From Halisarca cf. caerulea (taxonomy: Eukaryota; Porifera; Demospongiae; Chondrillida; Halisarcidae): a stretch of 64,000 nucleotides of DNA. The notes beneath the pieces are model-generated. The model did not search any database. It was not told where the DNA came from and saw nothing but the letters and a program-made list of their open reading frames with translations. Position 1 is the first letter of the stretch. Each line of letters opens with the position of its first letter. Where the stretch lies: contig CAUJGJ010000332.1 in NCBI GenBank assembly GCA_963170055.1, forward strand, positions 2,452,501 through 2,516,500, given 5' to 3'. Of this stretch, positions 10,889-19,011 are shown one piece after another. The position numbers and the translations under genes were made by a program.

Positions 10889-13800
10889 CACACACACACA
10901 ATCAGCACTGGATCTCAGCACCGGATCCTCATTACCGAGTGGTTTAGCGAGGTTAATTGTTTCCGTCACCAATGGGAGTCCAATTGAGATCACCTATGCA
11001 TTTTGTAGGGTAAAATTCCACCTTTTGGCCCAGAATGCATATTTTCAACTCAAATTATGTCTCTATCTCGAAGCTGAAGAATATACGTATCTACAACTAA
11101 CAGCTATTTGATATGTGCACTGTGAGATAAACCTTGAACCATTTCGGGCAGAGCACAGACAGTTTAGTAAAATGCCAATGAATTTTCATATCTTGGCCTA
11201 CTTGGCAGTCTCATTGCTATGTTTTGAGCTCAACACATCAAGGCTTAAAACATAAATGTCTTGAATTTTTGCTGAGCAATTCTTAAAATTCGATAAAGAA
11301 GAGGTAGGATATCTGATTTTAGTGTTCGCATCACTAAATACATCAGCCATGATGGTGGCCATTTGCAACATTGTCTCGTTCCCAGACCAACGAGTGTTAT
11401 TGGGTCTGGGATTATAGCAAGGTTTGAACTGTGTTCATAACTAGTAACATATGCCTTGAGCACAAAGGATTCAACTTCTTTGGGGCTTTTCCACAGTATT
11501 GTTTTCCAACTTCAGTTAAAGCTGTCAAATTGTTGCTGTGTAGTCTTATTAAAGCTTGTGAGAACTGTAGTTCTTAATGATTACCTTCTATTCGATTTCC
11601 ATTGTACTGCGTGAGTGTGAAATTAAATGGCCTAATCTCATCATATTCATATCTTGTTTGTACACCTACTTCATGTTTTTAATACTCATCATTATTGTAA
11701 CTCCTCTCTCTTGCTAGTTAGCTACATATGAATAGTAAGAATTTATATTGTCACACAGCTTAATTGTGCACAATATTACATACTTGTATTTAGGGTACGT
11801 ACACCGTACATTCACTCTTCAATTCTCACCTACAAGGTTCCTTGTGATTAATCAAGTTTCTTTCTTAATTGTATTAGTATTTCATGCACCCTACCATCTA
11901 CTGCTTTCATGTCATCTATGTTTATACTCAATTTATTATTTGTCCAATCTTATAAATACATTTCATAGAGAATCAGGAGGATACAGATTTTTGTTGAATC
12001 CATGTCCTTCTGTGCAGTGTGCCAATCATGAAGATGATGTCGCTGTGGGTTATCACTAGTTCCTACATAATGTGTACACAAGCATGAGTTAATATTGAAA
12101 TTCATGAGCAATTTGTTGTTTGGTAGGTTTGTCAGGAGAGTCTAACAGTTTCCAACTCATCCTTTTCACTGGGTAGAGTTCACACTGTATCTTACGATAT
12201 ATCTGGATCCACTCCTGCTGCAAATCAGTGGCTCGTCATTGGTACTTATTTTATGGGAGATGCTTCAGGCAATCGAAACAGGTTTGCAAAAATAGGTACT
12301 GGATGCAGTTGTTTTGTATTGCATGTATTTCAAATTCAGGGTTCTATCTAGGATGACAGTTTTTGGGGGGGAAGCTTCAGTATTACCATGCATGGCTGTC
12401 ATATGCGAGACATGATTATAGTTTTGATGCGTGTATTGTATCTATGTAGCGGGGTTTCTTTCAGGATAATGATCATGGGGGCTATAACAAACGTTAAACT
12501 AAGTGATGAACGGGGGGAGATATGTACACTCATGGTATCTTAGATGTCTATAAAACACACGTAATGCAGTGATGTATGTATGTGGTATCATGCAGGTATA
12601 TAACTGGGGATTCTGGAAGTGTACTCCCCAGGGAAAATTTGAGTTTGTAAATTAGATGAGGTGGTATCTCAGGCTTTTTTAAACCATTCAAGGTTGATTC
12701 TGACACTCAGTAGGGCCTTGTGTATAGTAATTTGCACTACAGTTAGAATTTTTTGGGGGTGGAAGCTGGAGAGTTTAGGGTGGAAGCTTCCCCCATCCCC
12801 CCTCTGGATAGAACGCTGACATATCTTTATCTGTCTTACAGAACAGCACAAGTGAGATACATTTTCAACAGTACAGCATCTAATCCAGTATTTACCTTCT
12901 TCTCTGAGGATTTGTCTCAGCTGAACTATGTAAGCTCATTTGTCATTGTGTATTATGATAAGTGCCAGTGAATCACATTATGGTTTTAGTTGAACTAATA
13001 CATTGCTGCACGCTTACAATCTTGTGATATGAATTAAGGTGTTGAATTATACTTAGGAAATCATTTAATTATACAGAATGTTCAATCTGTCATGCTAAAT
13101 CTTGTCTCCTAAAAGTGGTCCAGCATGGGTACTTATGTCTAATACAAATTCGATCATTGCATTAGGGTAAGGGTTGGGTTAGGGTTTAGTATTGACAACA
13201 TTGTCAGCAGGGGACCATTCACAGCATTGCACATGCAATCCACATCACCTGTTGCCAAACATACATGTAAAGTGTGTCTTTATTGGGTACTATTTCATAA
13301 ACACAGTGAAAACTCTCTAGTCTGCCACATTTGGGAATGTCAGTTTTATGGTGGATTAGCGGGGTTGGGGGATTAACGAGGTCACAATAATGCATGACAT
13401 TGTATTATAATTTGTTTAGGGAAATTAGGACAGATTAGTGAGTTTGGCGGATTATATAGGTTTCCCTGTACTACTATTACTGTATATGGTCAATCTGAGG
13501 TGATGTCTATAATATAGCGGTGGTGCATGCTGCACTTTACCTATAGCTATACCATGCTGCGCAGCAACTGATGAAGATCCACCAATTAACTGCAAGCATC
13601 TCATAGACTAAGTTGAATGTCTGCTCTAGTTGGGCATTGCCGACCCTGAGCCTTCTTGCTCAGCTGCTTTTAAGGGCTGATGGCACTGGTGGTGATGTCA
13701 GTTCCTAAAATGGCTCAGTGCATGTAATTGGGTCAGCAATGCCATGTTTGCCCCAATACTATGTCTACTGTATATATATGCCTTCGTTAACATCAATATG

Positions 13801-15157
13801 CATCAATACATATCAATATATGTATACAGCTGTGTACGTGCAGGATAATGTGTTATCTATATATAAAAATATTATATTCATATCAGATTCTTATTTTCTA
13901 GTTTTTTGAAGTGGAATCAAATCTTATTGAGCCACGTTTTCCAAGCCCGCAAGCACAAAGTATTCCTGTGGTTGGATGGGTTTTTATTGGTTTGTAAGTT
14001 GACTATTTGCTCATCACATTTACGTATATGCACAAGATGGTATGAGTTTACTGTTGTCTGTACAATAACCTAAATGTATACCATGCATACAGCCCGAAAC
14101 TTTTAAAGTACATAATTCTAGCCTGCTGATTTCACAGACAAGCCTTGATCTGTGAAATTTGTGTTTCGTTAAAAATTGGCAAATCAACAAACAAGTAGGG
14201 TTAGGGGATCAAATACTGGTGTTTACAATATAATTATCAAAATATAGTGTTTCGGCATTGAATGTGCAGTTACAAGTGGCAGGTCCTTGTGAAGTTCTAT
14301 TTCCCTCTGACATTGAAGCTCCTATCTTATTGTAGTTGCCAAATTTTTAAATTCATGATAAACTCATATGTACCCCTGCATCCACTCCACAACGCTCAGT
14401 GAACTTGGTAATGATAAAATGTGGGTACCTTTAATTGCTTTCAGTGATACTTTAGGACAATTAAGATCCACGGCATTTGTTTTCACAAAAATTTCAAAAC
14501 TTGTCATCCACAATTGAACACTTTGTCTCTGGAAAATTTGGCATTACCATATAGGTGCTAATTTTCACGGGACTTTATTTTCGCAAATTTCACAATTGAG
14601 CCTGCTTTTGCGAAAATTCAATTGTGAATATTTGGTTAGATGCATAGAATATTAGTCTAAGATATAGTAGGGACTGGTCCATTCGCAAAACTAAAATCGC
14701 TAATTGCAGCCAAGTTCTTCATTTGTGATATATACGCCCTGCGAAAATTAGCGCTTATACAGTATGCAGTAAAATTAATGCATGTGAAGTACCTGTATTC
14801 TGTGCATGGTCAATGATTCCAACGTCATGGATGAAGTTTGTTTTGGAAAGGTTTGATATCTACATGCTCTACAGCCAGTAATTTTACACCTTGAGTTTTA
14901 CACCAACTGCTTGGATGTATTGCATATGACTCTGATTTCTTTATACCTTCTCTAGAGGTTTGGCTATTGTCGTTGCTCTGGTTCTTGGTGTCACCATCGT
15001 GTGCATAGCAATACAGGTTAGGCGTTTTGGCTATCAGAGACTTGCAAGTGAAGATGACAGTACTAGTGATGGCAGACCTCCCAGACAAGGATCCTTACAA
15101 TGGACATTACTTGCTGATAACAAGGAATCTCGTATCAGTGGTGAAGGAGAAAAGTGA
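7421..15157 (+). CDS. M6PR-like (MRH-type) type I membrane sorting receptor, 268 aa, 6 exons
   Basis: Exons are 7421-7614, 11969-12044, 12127-12281, 12842-12929, 13902-13993 and 14956-15157; total 807 nt with all phases closing. A signal peptide comes first, then FDLRPLF, GGYRFLLNPC, VCQ and FFEVES blocks typical of the mannose-6-phosphate receptor fold, a membrane helix at about 203-223 and a 45-residue cytosolic tail. Length is close to human cation-dependent M6PR (277 aa). Gln93, Arg142, Glu164 and Tyr171 align by eye with that receptor's four mannose-contact residues (Gln66, Arg111, Glu133, Tyr143). The tail carries YQRL (228-231), a YxxPhi sorting signal, followed by an acidic stretch ASEDD. 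The expected role is sorting of glycosylated cargo between Golgi, endosome and surface. Some disulfide cysteines of the vertebrate protein are missing, so an ATG27-like role is an alternative. Confidence 0.8.
7744..7970. mobile_element. MITE, ends GGTAAAGCGGGGTAATTTGG
   Basis: Terminal inverted repeats are GGTAAAGCGGGGTAATTTGG on the left and GGGTAAACGGGGTAATTTGG inverted on the right. A second family member is at 62288-62485 and shares the internal phrases GACGAGAAGTA and CTTGTGGTTGACACTGCTTT. Both are about 200-230 bp without coding capacity. It lies in intron 1 of the M6PR-like gene. Confidence 0.8.
8268..8315. mobile_element. Collapsed copy of the GTTGTAGGACTATTG hairpin MITE
   Basis: GTTGTAGGACTATTG (8268-8282) faces CAATAGTGCTACAAC (8301-8315) with an 18-bp spacer. 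It is an internal-deletion derivative of the element at 5085-5251. Confidence 0.65.
8448..9088. mobile_element. Longer MITE or non-autonomous DNA element, ends CAGT(T/C)
   Basis: The left end, CAGTTGGATCTCTCTATAAA, faces AATAGTCCGGTTTGACTG on the right, the same general end type as the pogo-like MITEs elsewhere in the window. The interior carries degenerate repeats of 'ctgatatagcaaac / ctctaatgatggcacc'. No transposase frame is visible. The ends are weakly matched, so the borders are tentative. Confidence 0.45.
10825..10900 (+). repeat. (CA)n microsatellite in M6PR-like intron 1
   Basis: A run of about 35 CA dinucleotides with one CATG interruption. It corresponds to the CA tract at 27994-28107 in copy B, so the microsatellite predates the duplication. 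Confidence 0.95.
10935..11430. repeat. Dispersed repeat, member 1
   Basis: Alignable with 20165-20845 from 'AATGGGAGTCCAAT' through 'TTTTGGCCCAGAA', 'CAATTCTTAAAATTC' and 'GCCATTTGCAAC'. The two lie at non-corresponding places in copies A and B, so this is a separate interspersed repeat rather than part of the segmental duplication. I saw no long coding frame or terminal inverted repeats. Confidence 0.65.
11969..12281 (+). other. Exons 2 and 3 of the M6PR-like gene
   Basis: Exon 2 (11969-12044) supplies GGYRFLLNPCPSVQC and is spliced with a weak GTGGGT donor. Exon 3 (12127-12281) starts at the VCQ motif. The join restores the continuous EDDVA-VCQES reading. Both exons have clear counterparts at 28560-28630 and 28733-29090 in copy B. 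Confidence 0.75.
12337..12818. mobile_element. DNA element of the CAGGGTTCTATCTAGGA family, copy 1
   Basis: It opens CAGGGTTCTATCTAGGAT and closes CTCTGGATAGAACGCTG, with subterminal GGGGGGGAAGCTT and its inverse GGAAGCTTCCCCC. Other members are at 26395-27777 and 48426-49241. It sits in intron 3 of the M6PR-like gene, ending 23 bp before exon 4. I saw no matching element at the corresponding point in copy B. Confidence 0.8.
13083..13245. repeat. Interspersed repeat with telomere-like TTAGGG core, copy 1
   Basis: The block from AATCTTGTCTCCTAAAAG to GGGGACCATTCACAGCATT contains TTAGGGTAAGGGTTGGGTTAGGGTTTAG. The same block occurs inverted at 27005-27175. The telomere-like core is therefore part of a dispersed repeat rather than a simple chromosome-end relic. 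Confidence 0.65.
13304..13468. mobile_element. Pogo-like MITE shared by both duplicates (copy A)
   Basis: The left end is CAGTGAAAACTCTCTAGTCT and the right end is the inverse of CAGGGAAACCTATATAATCC. Its orthologue is at 29527-29678 in copy B, so it predates the duplication. Confidence 0.75.
14547..14763. mobile_element. MITE, subterminal GTGCTAATTTTC
   Basis: GTGCTAATTTTCACGGGAC on the left faces CCTGCGAAAATTAGCGCTTA on the right, with internal GCGAAAATT/AATTTTCGC phrases. It lies in intron 5 of the M6PR-like gene. Ends are approximate. Confidence 0.55.
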
Positions 15158-15465
15158 ATGAAATACGTACTATATAGAGAAAAAGTTGAGGATACCTAAA
15201 ATTGGCCAGAATTAATTTGAATGCATCTTTGACTATGTATGCATTTATTTTGTGACACAAAATATTATACTCTAATATTACAGAGTACTTGTTGGTTGTG
15301 CATGTTGCGAAGTTCAATCATGTTTTCTATTCATTATTTGAGTTAACTTCATTGTCCACATTTCACACTAAATTTGATTATAACAATTATATTTAGCAAT
15401 ACACAAGTATAACACTGTACAGGAATATTACAGTTGCAAGTGGATTATAAAACCATGTTGTAAAT

Positions 15466-15634
15466 TTAAGAACTACCTAACACAGACTCCAAGGATTGTA
15501 AACCCTCCAAGAGGTCCTGAAGCCCGGACATTCCCTCTTCTTCCCTGTTCCCTATTACTTCCAAGTTCCGTTCTGCATACTTACAGGAGAATATCAGCCA
15601 GCATATCATCTGGAATATAAACATACCAGGAAGC
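15466..15634 (-). pseudogene. Orphan duplicate of the terminal exon of the proline-rich gene
   Basis: Read on the minus strand, an acceptor TATATTCCAG is followed by the 47-residue terminal exon (MICWLIFSCKYAERNLEV, ending SVLGSS and TAA). The same exon at 30783-30926 joins the proline-rich gene in phase. Here the upstream exons are absent: sequence beyond 15634 is unrelated. The duplication breakpoint therefore fell inside that gene's last intron. About 240 bp around the exon are nearly identical between copies, far more than neighbouring spacer. Confidence 0.8.
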
Positions 15635-16440
15635 AGTATATTGTCAAGTAAATAATCTACCATTTCTGTATGAGATCTGGCTTGTCTCTGGTAAGAAAAC
15701 TGAAACTTTTTAATTGCATGCCAAAGCAAACTTCATTTTGTCCTGCATTGAGAGCCTGGGGGCAGGCTCCTCTGGCTGAATTACTGCATGATATAATAAT
15801 TATTATATAGTATATAGGACATATATACTGTGCAATTGTAATGAGCAAGACAGGCAAGGGGATATACTGTACAGACATACATGCATGCATGCATGGGGCT
15901 CTAGATGAATATCTAGGGCTAGATTATATACTATGGTTTACATATTAATTATACTGTATTTTTTTCAAATAATTACTTTGAATTAAAGATATATACCAAC
16001 ATTGGGTGCTGTGTACTATTTTATGCATACAAATTCTACTACAGTAACTTTGAAGCATTGCATGCATGGAGATTATTTAGAGTGGATGGTTGTAGGCCTG
16101 ATCCCTTGTCCCACGGTCATGCTGTGGTTTGTATCGTGCTACTTCTCACGATCGATGCATTTGTTCCCTTCATACATTATGTCATCTCCGTTCTATCATA
16201 GGCACTCTATATATAGAACTACATTAGAACCAATGTAGTTCTATATATAAAGCTAGCGCTGTTGCAGTTTGTAGCAACTGATCATGATCGAAGTGAATAT
16301 ATGTGTAATAATGTGTTAATATTATAAGGATCAAGACTTGTGCCATCAACTGGTTTATCATATTGGTTTTGAATCAACTATAGAGTTTTTGATTGGCCAG
16401 GACAGTTTTCAAACACCTGCATGGCATGCAATTTACCTGT
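15635..16440. other. Spacer between duplication copies; contains a perfect hairpin
   Basis: AT-rich sequence with no supported gene. Left and right arms TATATATAGAACTACATT and its inverse form an 18-bp perfect stem at 16208-16249 with a 6-base loop. Nothing else is recognisable. Confidence 0.6.
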
Positions 16441-16939
16441 GTTTGGACGCATGACCCTCAAAGTGTCTCAAATAAGAGAACCAGCATGTCAATCCAAAGA
16501 TATACCTGTGGCTGTTCTCTACTGATGCACTTATAAGATGATTGACTTTCTTGCAAGCATGTATATATGCATGGTTCATTTCTAGCACTATATATAATGA
16601 AATTATAATAATTATATATTTTTCATCAATATTACATAATGCATCTATTCCTATAGTATTATTTCTCATCTACATATCATATTATTTATGCTTTATGATA
16701 ATATAAAAAGAATGCTTTTCAAAATGGTGTATCCTGGATAATAATTATTATATATTATCATGCAATTAAGTGCATTAATCATGAACCAGGTAGTGGTTCA
16801 TAGCTAGGTACATATGGATATGTATATAGGTTAAGACAAGACAAAACGGTTTGCATATACATTAGAACCATTGTAATTTTGCTAACAATTTGATCATTTC
16901 AATACATTTTGGAGCTCATGCAATAAAAAAATTATTTGG

Positions 16940-17830
16940 CCAACCTCTATATGGAGGCTTTTGAGCAAAGAGCCCTGAGGATTTTCCCATGCAGCCTAAA
17001 GTTATGGATGAGGTATGTTGACGATGTCTTTACAGTCTGGCCAAAAAAGGAACCATGCACCGTCTGAAGGACTTTCATGACCACCTCAACAACCAGCACC
17101 CTTTTACGCAATTTACTATTGAGGAGGTAGTGGATGACAAAATAGCTTTCTTTTAGGTGAGAAAAAGGGCACCATTGTGAGGGATCATCAAGTGCCTAAA
17201 GAACAGAGCAGAGAAAGTATGTCACACTTCAAATTAAGCCCAGGGCTGAGTTTGCTCATCTCCACAAGGTATTCATTGCTAATGGGTACCCACCCAAGCT
17301 GGTAAGGAATATGCTGTCAGAGTGACACACTGTAAGGTGCTCTGAACATAGGGAGCTGGGTGTATCCATCTTGAAGCCCCTGTTCTTGCCATTATATTTA
17401 AGGAGTTACAGAGAGGATTGAGCGGATTTGTTGGCTACTTGGTGTTCCAGTGATTTGCGGAGCCAGGGGTAAGTTAAGAGTGGCTTTGGTAAAGGTGAAG
17501 CAAACCATCCCAAGGAGGACATGAAGGGAGTAGTGTATGAGGTACCCTGTGGTGACTGGGACCATGTGTACATTGGTGAGAAAGGAAGAACCTTAAAGAA
17601 ACAACTGTCAGAACACAAAGGTGCAGTGAAGAGATGAGATCAGAAGAATGGGATTGCCATGCATGCTTGGCAGACTAGTCACAAGATGCATGGGAAATAT
17701 TCATCGGTCCAAGAAGTGGTACCCAACCTCTCTCATATAGAAGAATTATGGAAGCTGTGTACATCTGTTGCACACAACACACCACAAACCTGGACTGTGG
17801 TTTGACCATAGACCCTATTTGGTCCCCCCC
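16940..17830 (+). mobile_element. Penelope-like element fragment: reverse transcriptase plus GIY-YIG endonuclease
   Basis: The plus strand reads PKLWMRYVDDVFTVWPKK (RT catalytic YVDD, about 16990-17045), then a shifted-frame block with FHDHLNNQHPFTQFTIEE, a GIIKCLKNRAEKVCH-like block and AEFAHLHKVFIANGYPPKL. At 17520-17650 the GIY-YIG domain reads GVVYEVPCGDWDHVYIGEKG followed by RTLKKQLSEHKGAVKR, then a tail. Frameshifts and stops mark it as dead. The RT-then-GIY-YIG order is diagnostic of Penelope-like elements. A poly-C tract follows at 17826. Confidence 0.85.
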
Positions 17831-18506
17831 CCCCCCCCCTCAAATAAGACTTATGATCACATTGTTCGTTTCCCTCACCTTTCACATGGTTTAAATTGTC
17901 CCCTCGCCTATTTGGTCTTGTTTTTGTTTTTTGTTCACTTGTTTCTTGTATTATGCATCAGACCTCGTCACCCCTACATGAACCCCCCCCCCCCCCACCT
18001 GATTTACTGTATGTTCTAAACACCTGTTTTGCATGTGTATCTTCATTTCAACACCTGTCTTTACACCTAGTACATAAATGTTGCACAGTCAAACTTGTTT
18101 ACTATGACACCCTTGGTGCCATTGAAATGTGCTGTTATAACCAAGTTGTTGTTGTAACCAGGACATTTAGTACAGAGACCATTGAATCCGTTCCTGCCAT
18201 GTGCGTTGTTGCGAAGAGGTTGATGTAAACAGTGACTTAATTTCCAACCAAGTTTGACTGGATTATCCTGTAAATTATTAAGTTTTGTAACGAACAACTG
18301 ATGCAGATCTACGGATAGAATGTCTTGTGAGTTTATTGATTTACCTACTGCATGCATTTGATTTGCTCCAATTCCCTTATTAAATACTACGCAGCAATGA
18401 ACCTTTACAGCTTCCAGAATTATTTATTTGGCTTTTCTTGTTATTATATTGATTACTATATAAGAATATTATTACAATTGCATTTATTACAATCAGAGTG
18501 TATGTA

Positions 18507-18683
18507 CAGTGAAACCTCTCTAATCCGACACCTCTGTAATCTGATATTCTCTCTAATCCGAACGTCTGATGAGGTACAGTCACCATATTAAAGTATGGTA
18601 AGAGGCACTCCTTAATCCGACAACCTCCTAATCTGACATTATTCTCAGGTCCCATTGAGTGTCGGATTAGAGAGGTTTCACTG
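18507..18683. mobile_element. Pogo/Tigger-like MITE, 177 bp, near-perfect
   Basis: Perfect terminal inverted repeats of about 25 bp begin CAGTGAAACCTCTCTAATCC. TA target duplications flank it (18505-18506, 18684-18685). The interior repeats 'TAATCCGACA' phrases. Perfect ends suggest recent activity. Confidence 0.9.
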
Positions 18684-18703
18684 TACTATAAAAAATACAG
18701 ATA

Positions 18704-18880
18704 CAGTAGAACCTCGTTAGTAAGAACACTGTTAATGATCTAATACCTGGTTAGGAAGTACAAGGATATGATACCCCAGCTTATAACCCATAATACTAAT
18801 CTATGTGGTTAGCAAGTACTACTGATAGTAAGTAGCAATTTGGAGGGTCCCCAGGTGTACTCACTAACGAGGTTTGACTG
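18704..18880. mobile_element. MITE, 177 bp, ends CAGTAGAACCTCGTTAGTAA
   Basis: The right end is the inverse of CAGTCAAACCTCGTTAGTGA. TA flanks both sides (18702-18703 and 18881-18882). It lies about 130 bp downstream of the stop codon of the copy B hydrolase. It is related in end sequence to 2665-2871. Confidence 0.85.
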
Positions 18881-19011
18881 TATACTGTGGATCTATACAA
18901 AACATCTTGTTGTACAACTTTGTAATTATACCATAGATAATAAATGAAAGCAACCAAATTAATACTACAAACACTGTTAACTTCGCACACAACTTTACAT
19001 CATTAATATTA

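Larger units (their letters stand above)
2345..15634. repeat. Segmental duplication, copy A
   Basis: This block is colinear with 16440-30953. Anchors (A to B) are 2350-2660 to 16455-16815, 3130-3520 to 18960-19350, 4640-4760 to 21830-21930, 5616-7208 to 22238-23830, 7390-7500 to 23980-24090, 9110-9700 to 24900-25480, 11470-12280 to 28170-29090, 13902-13990 to 30110-30190 and 15300-15634 to 30625-30953. It carries the hydrolase gene, the intact M6PR-like gene and an orphan terminal exon. Similarity stops abruptly at 15634, just upstream (minus sense) of that exon's acceptor. Spacer sequence has diverged by substitutions and many element insertions, so the duplication is not recent overall. Confidence 0.9.

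Noticed and set aside
13165..13195. Chromosome fusion or telomere scar
   Set aside because: The TTAGGG-like core lies inside a repeat present twice with the same flanks, so a mobile or interspersed origin is simpler.
17768..18228. Proline-rich frames downstream of the Penelope fragment
   Set aside because: They come from poly-C runs and the 3' tail of the retroelement; composition is not protein-like beyond that.
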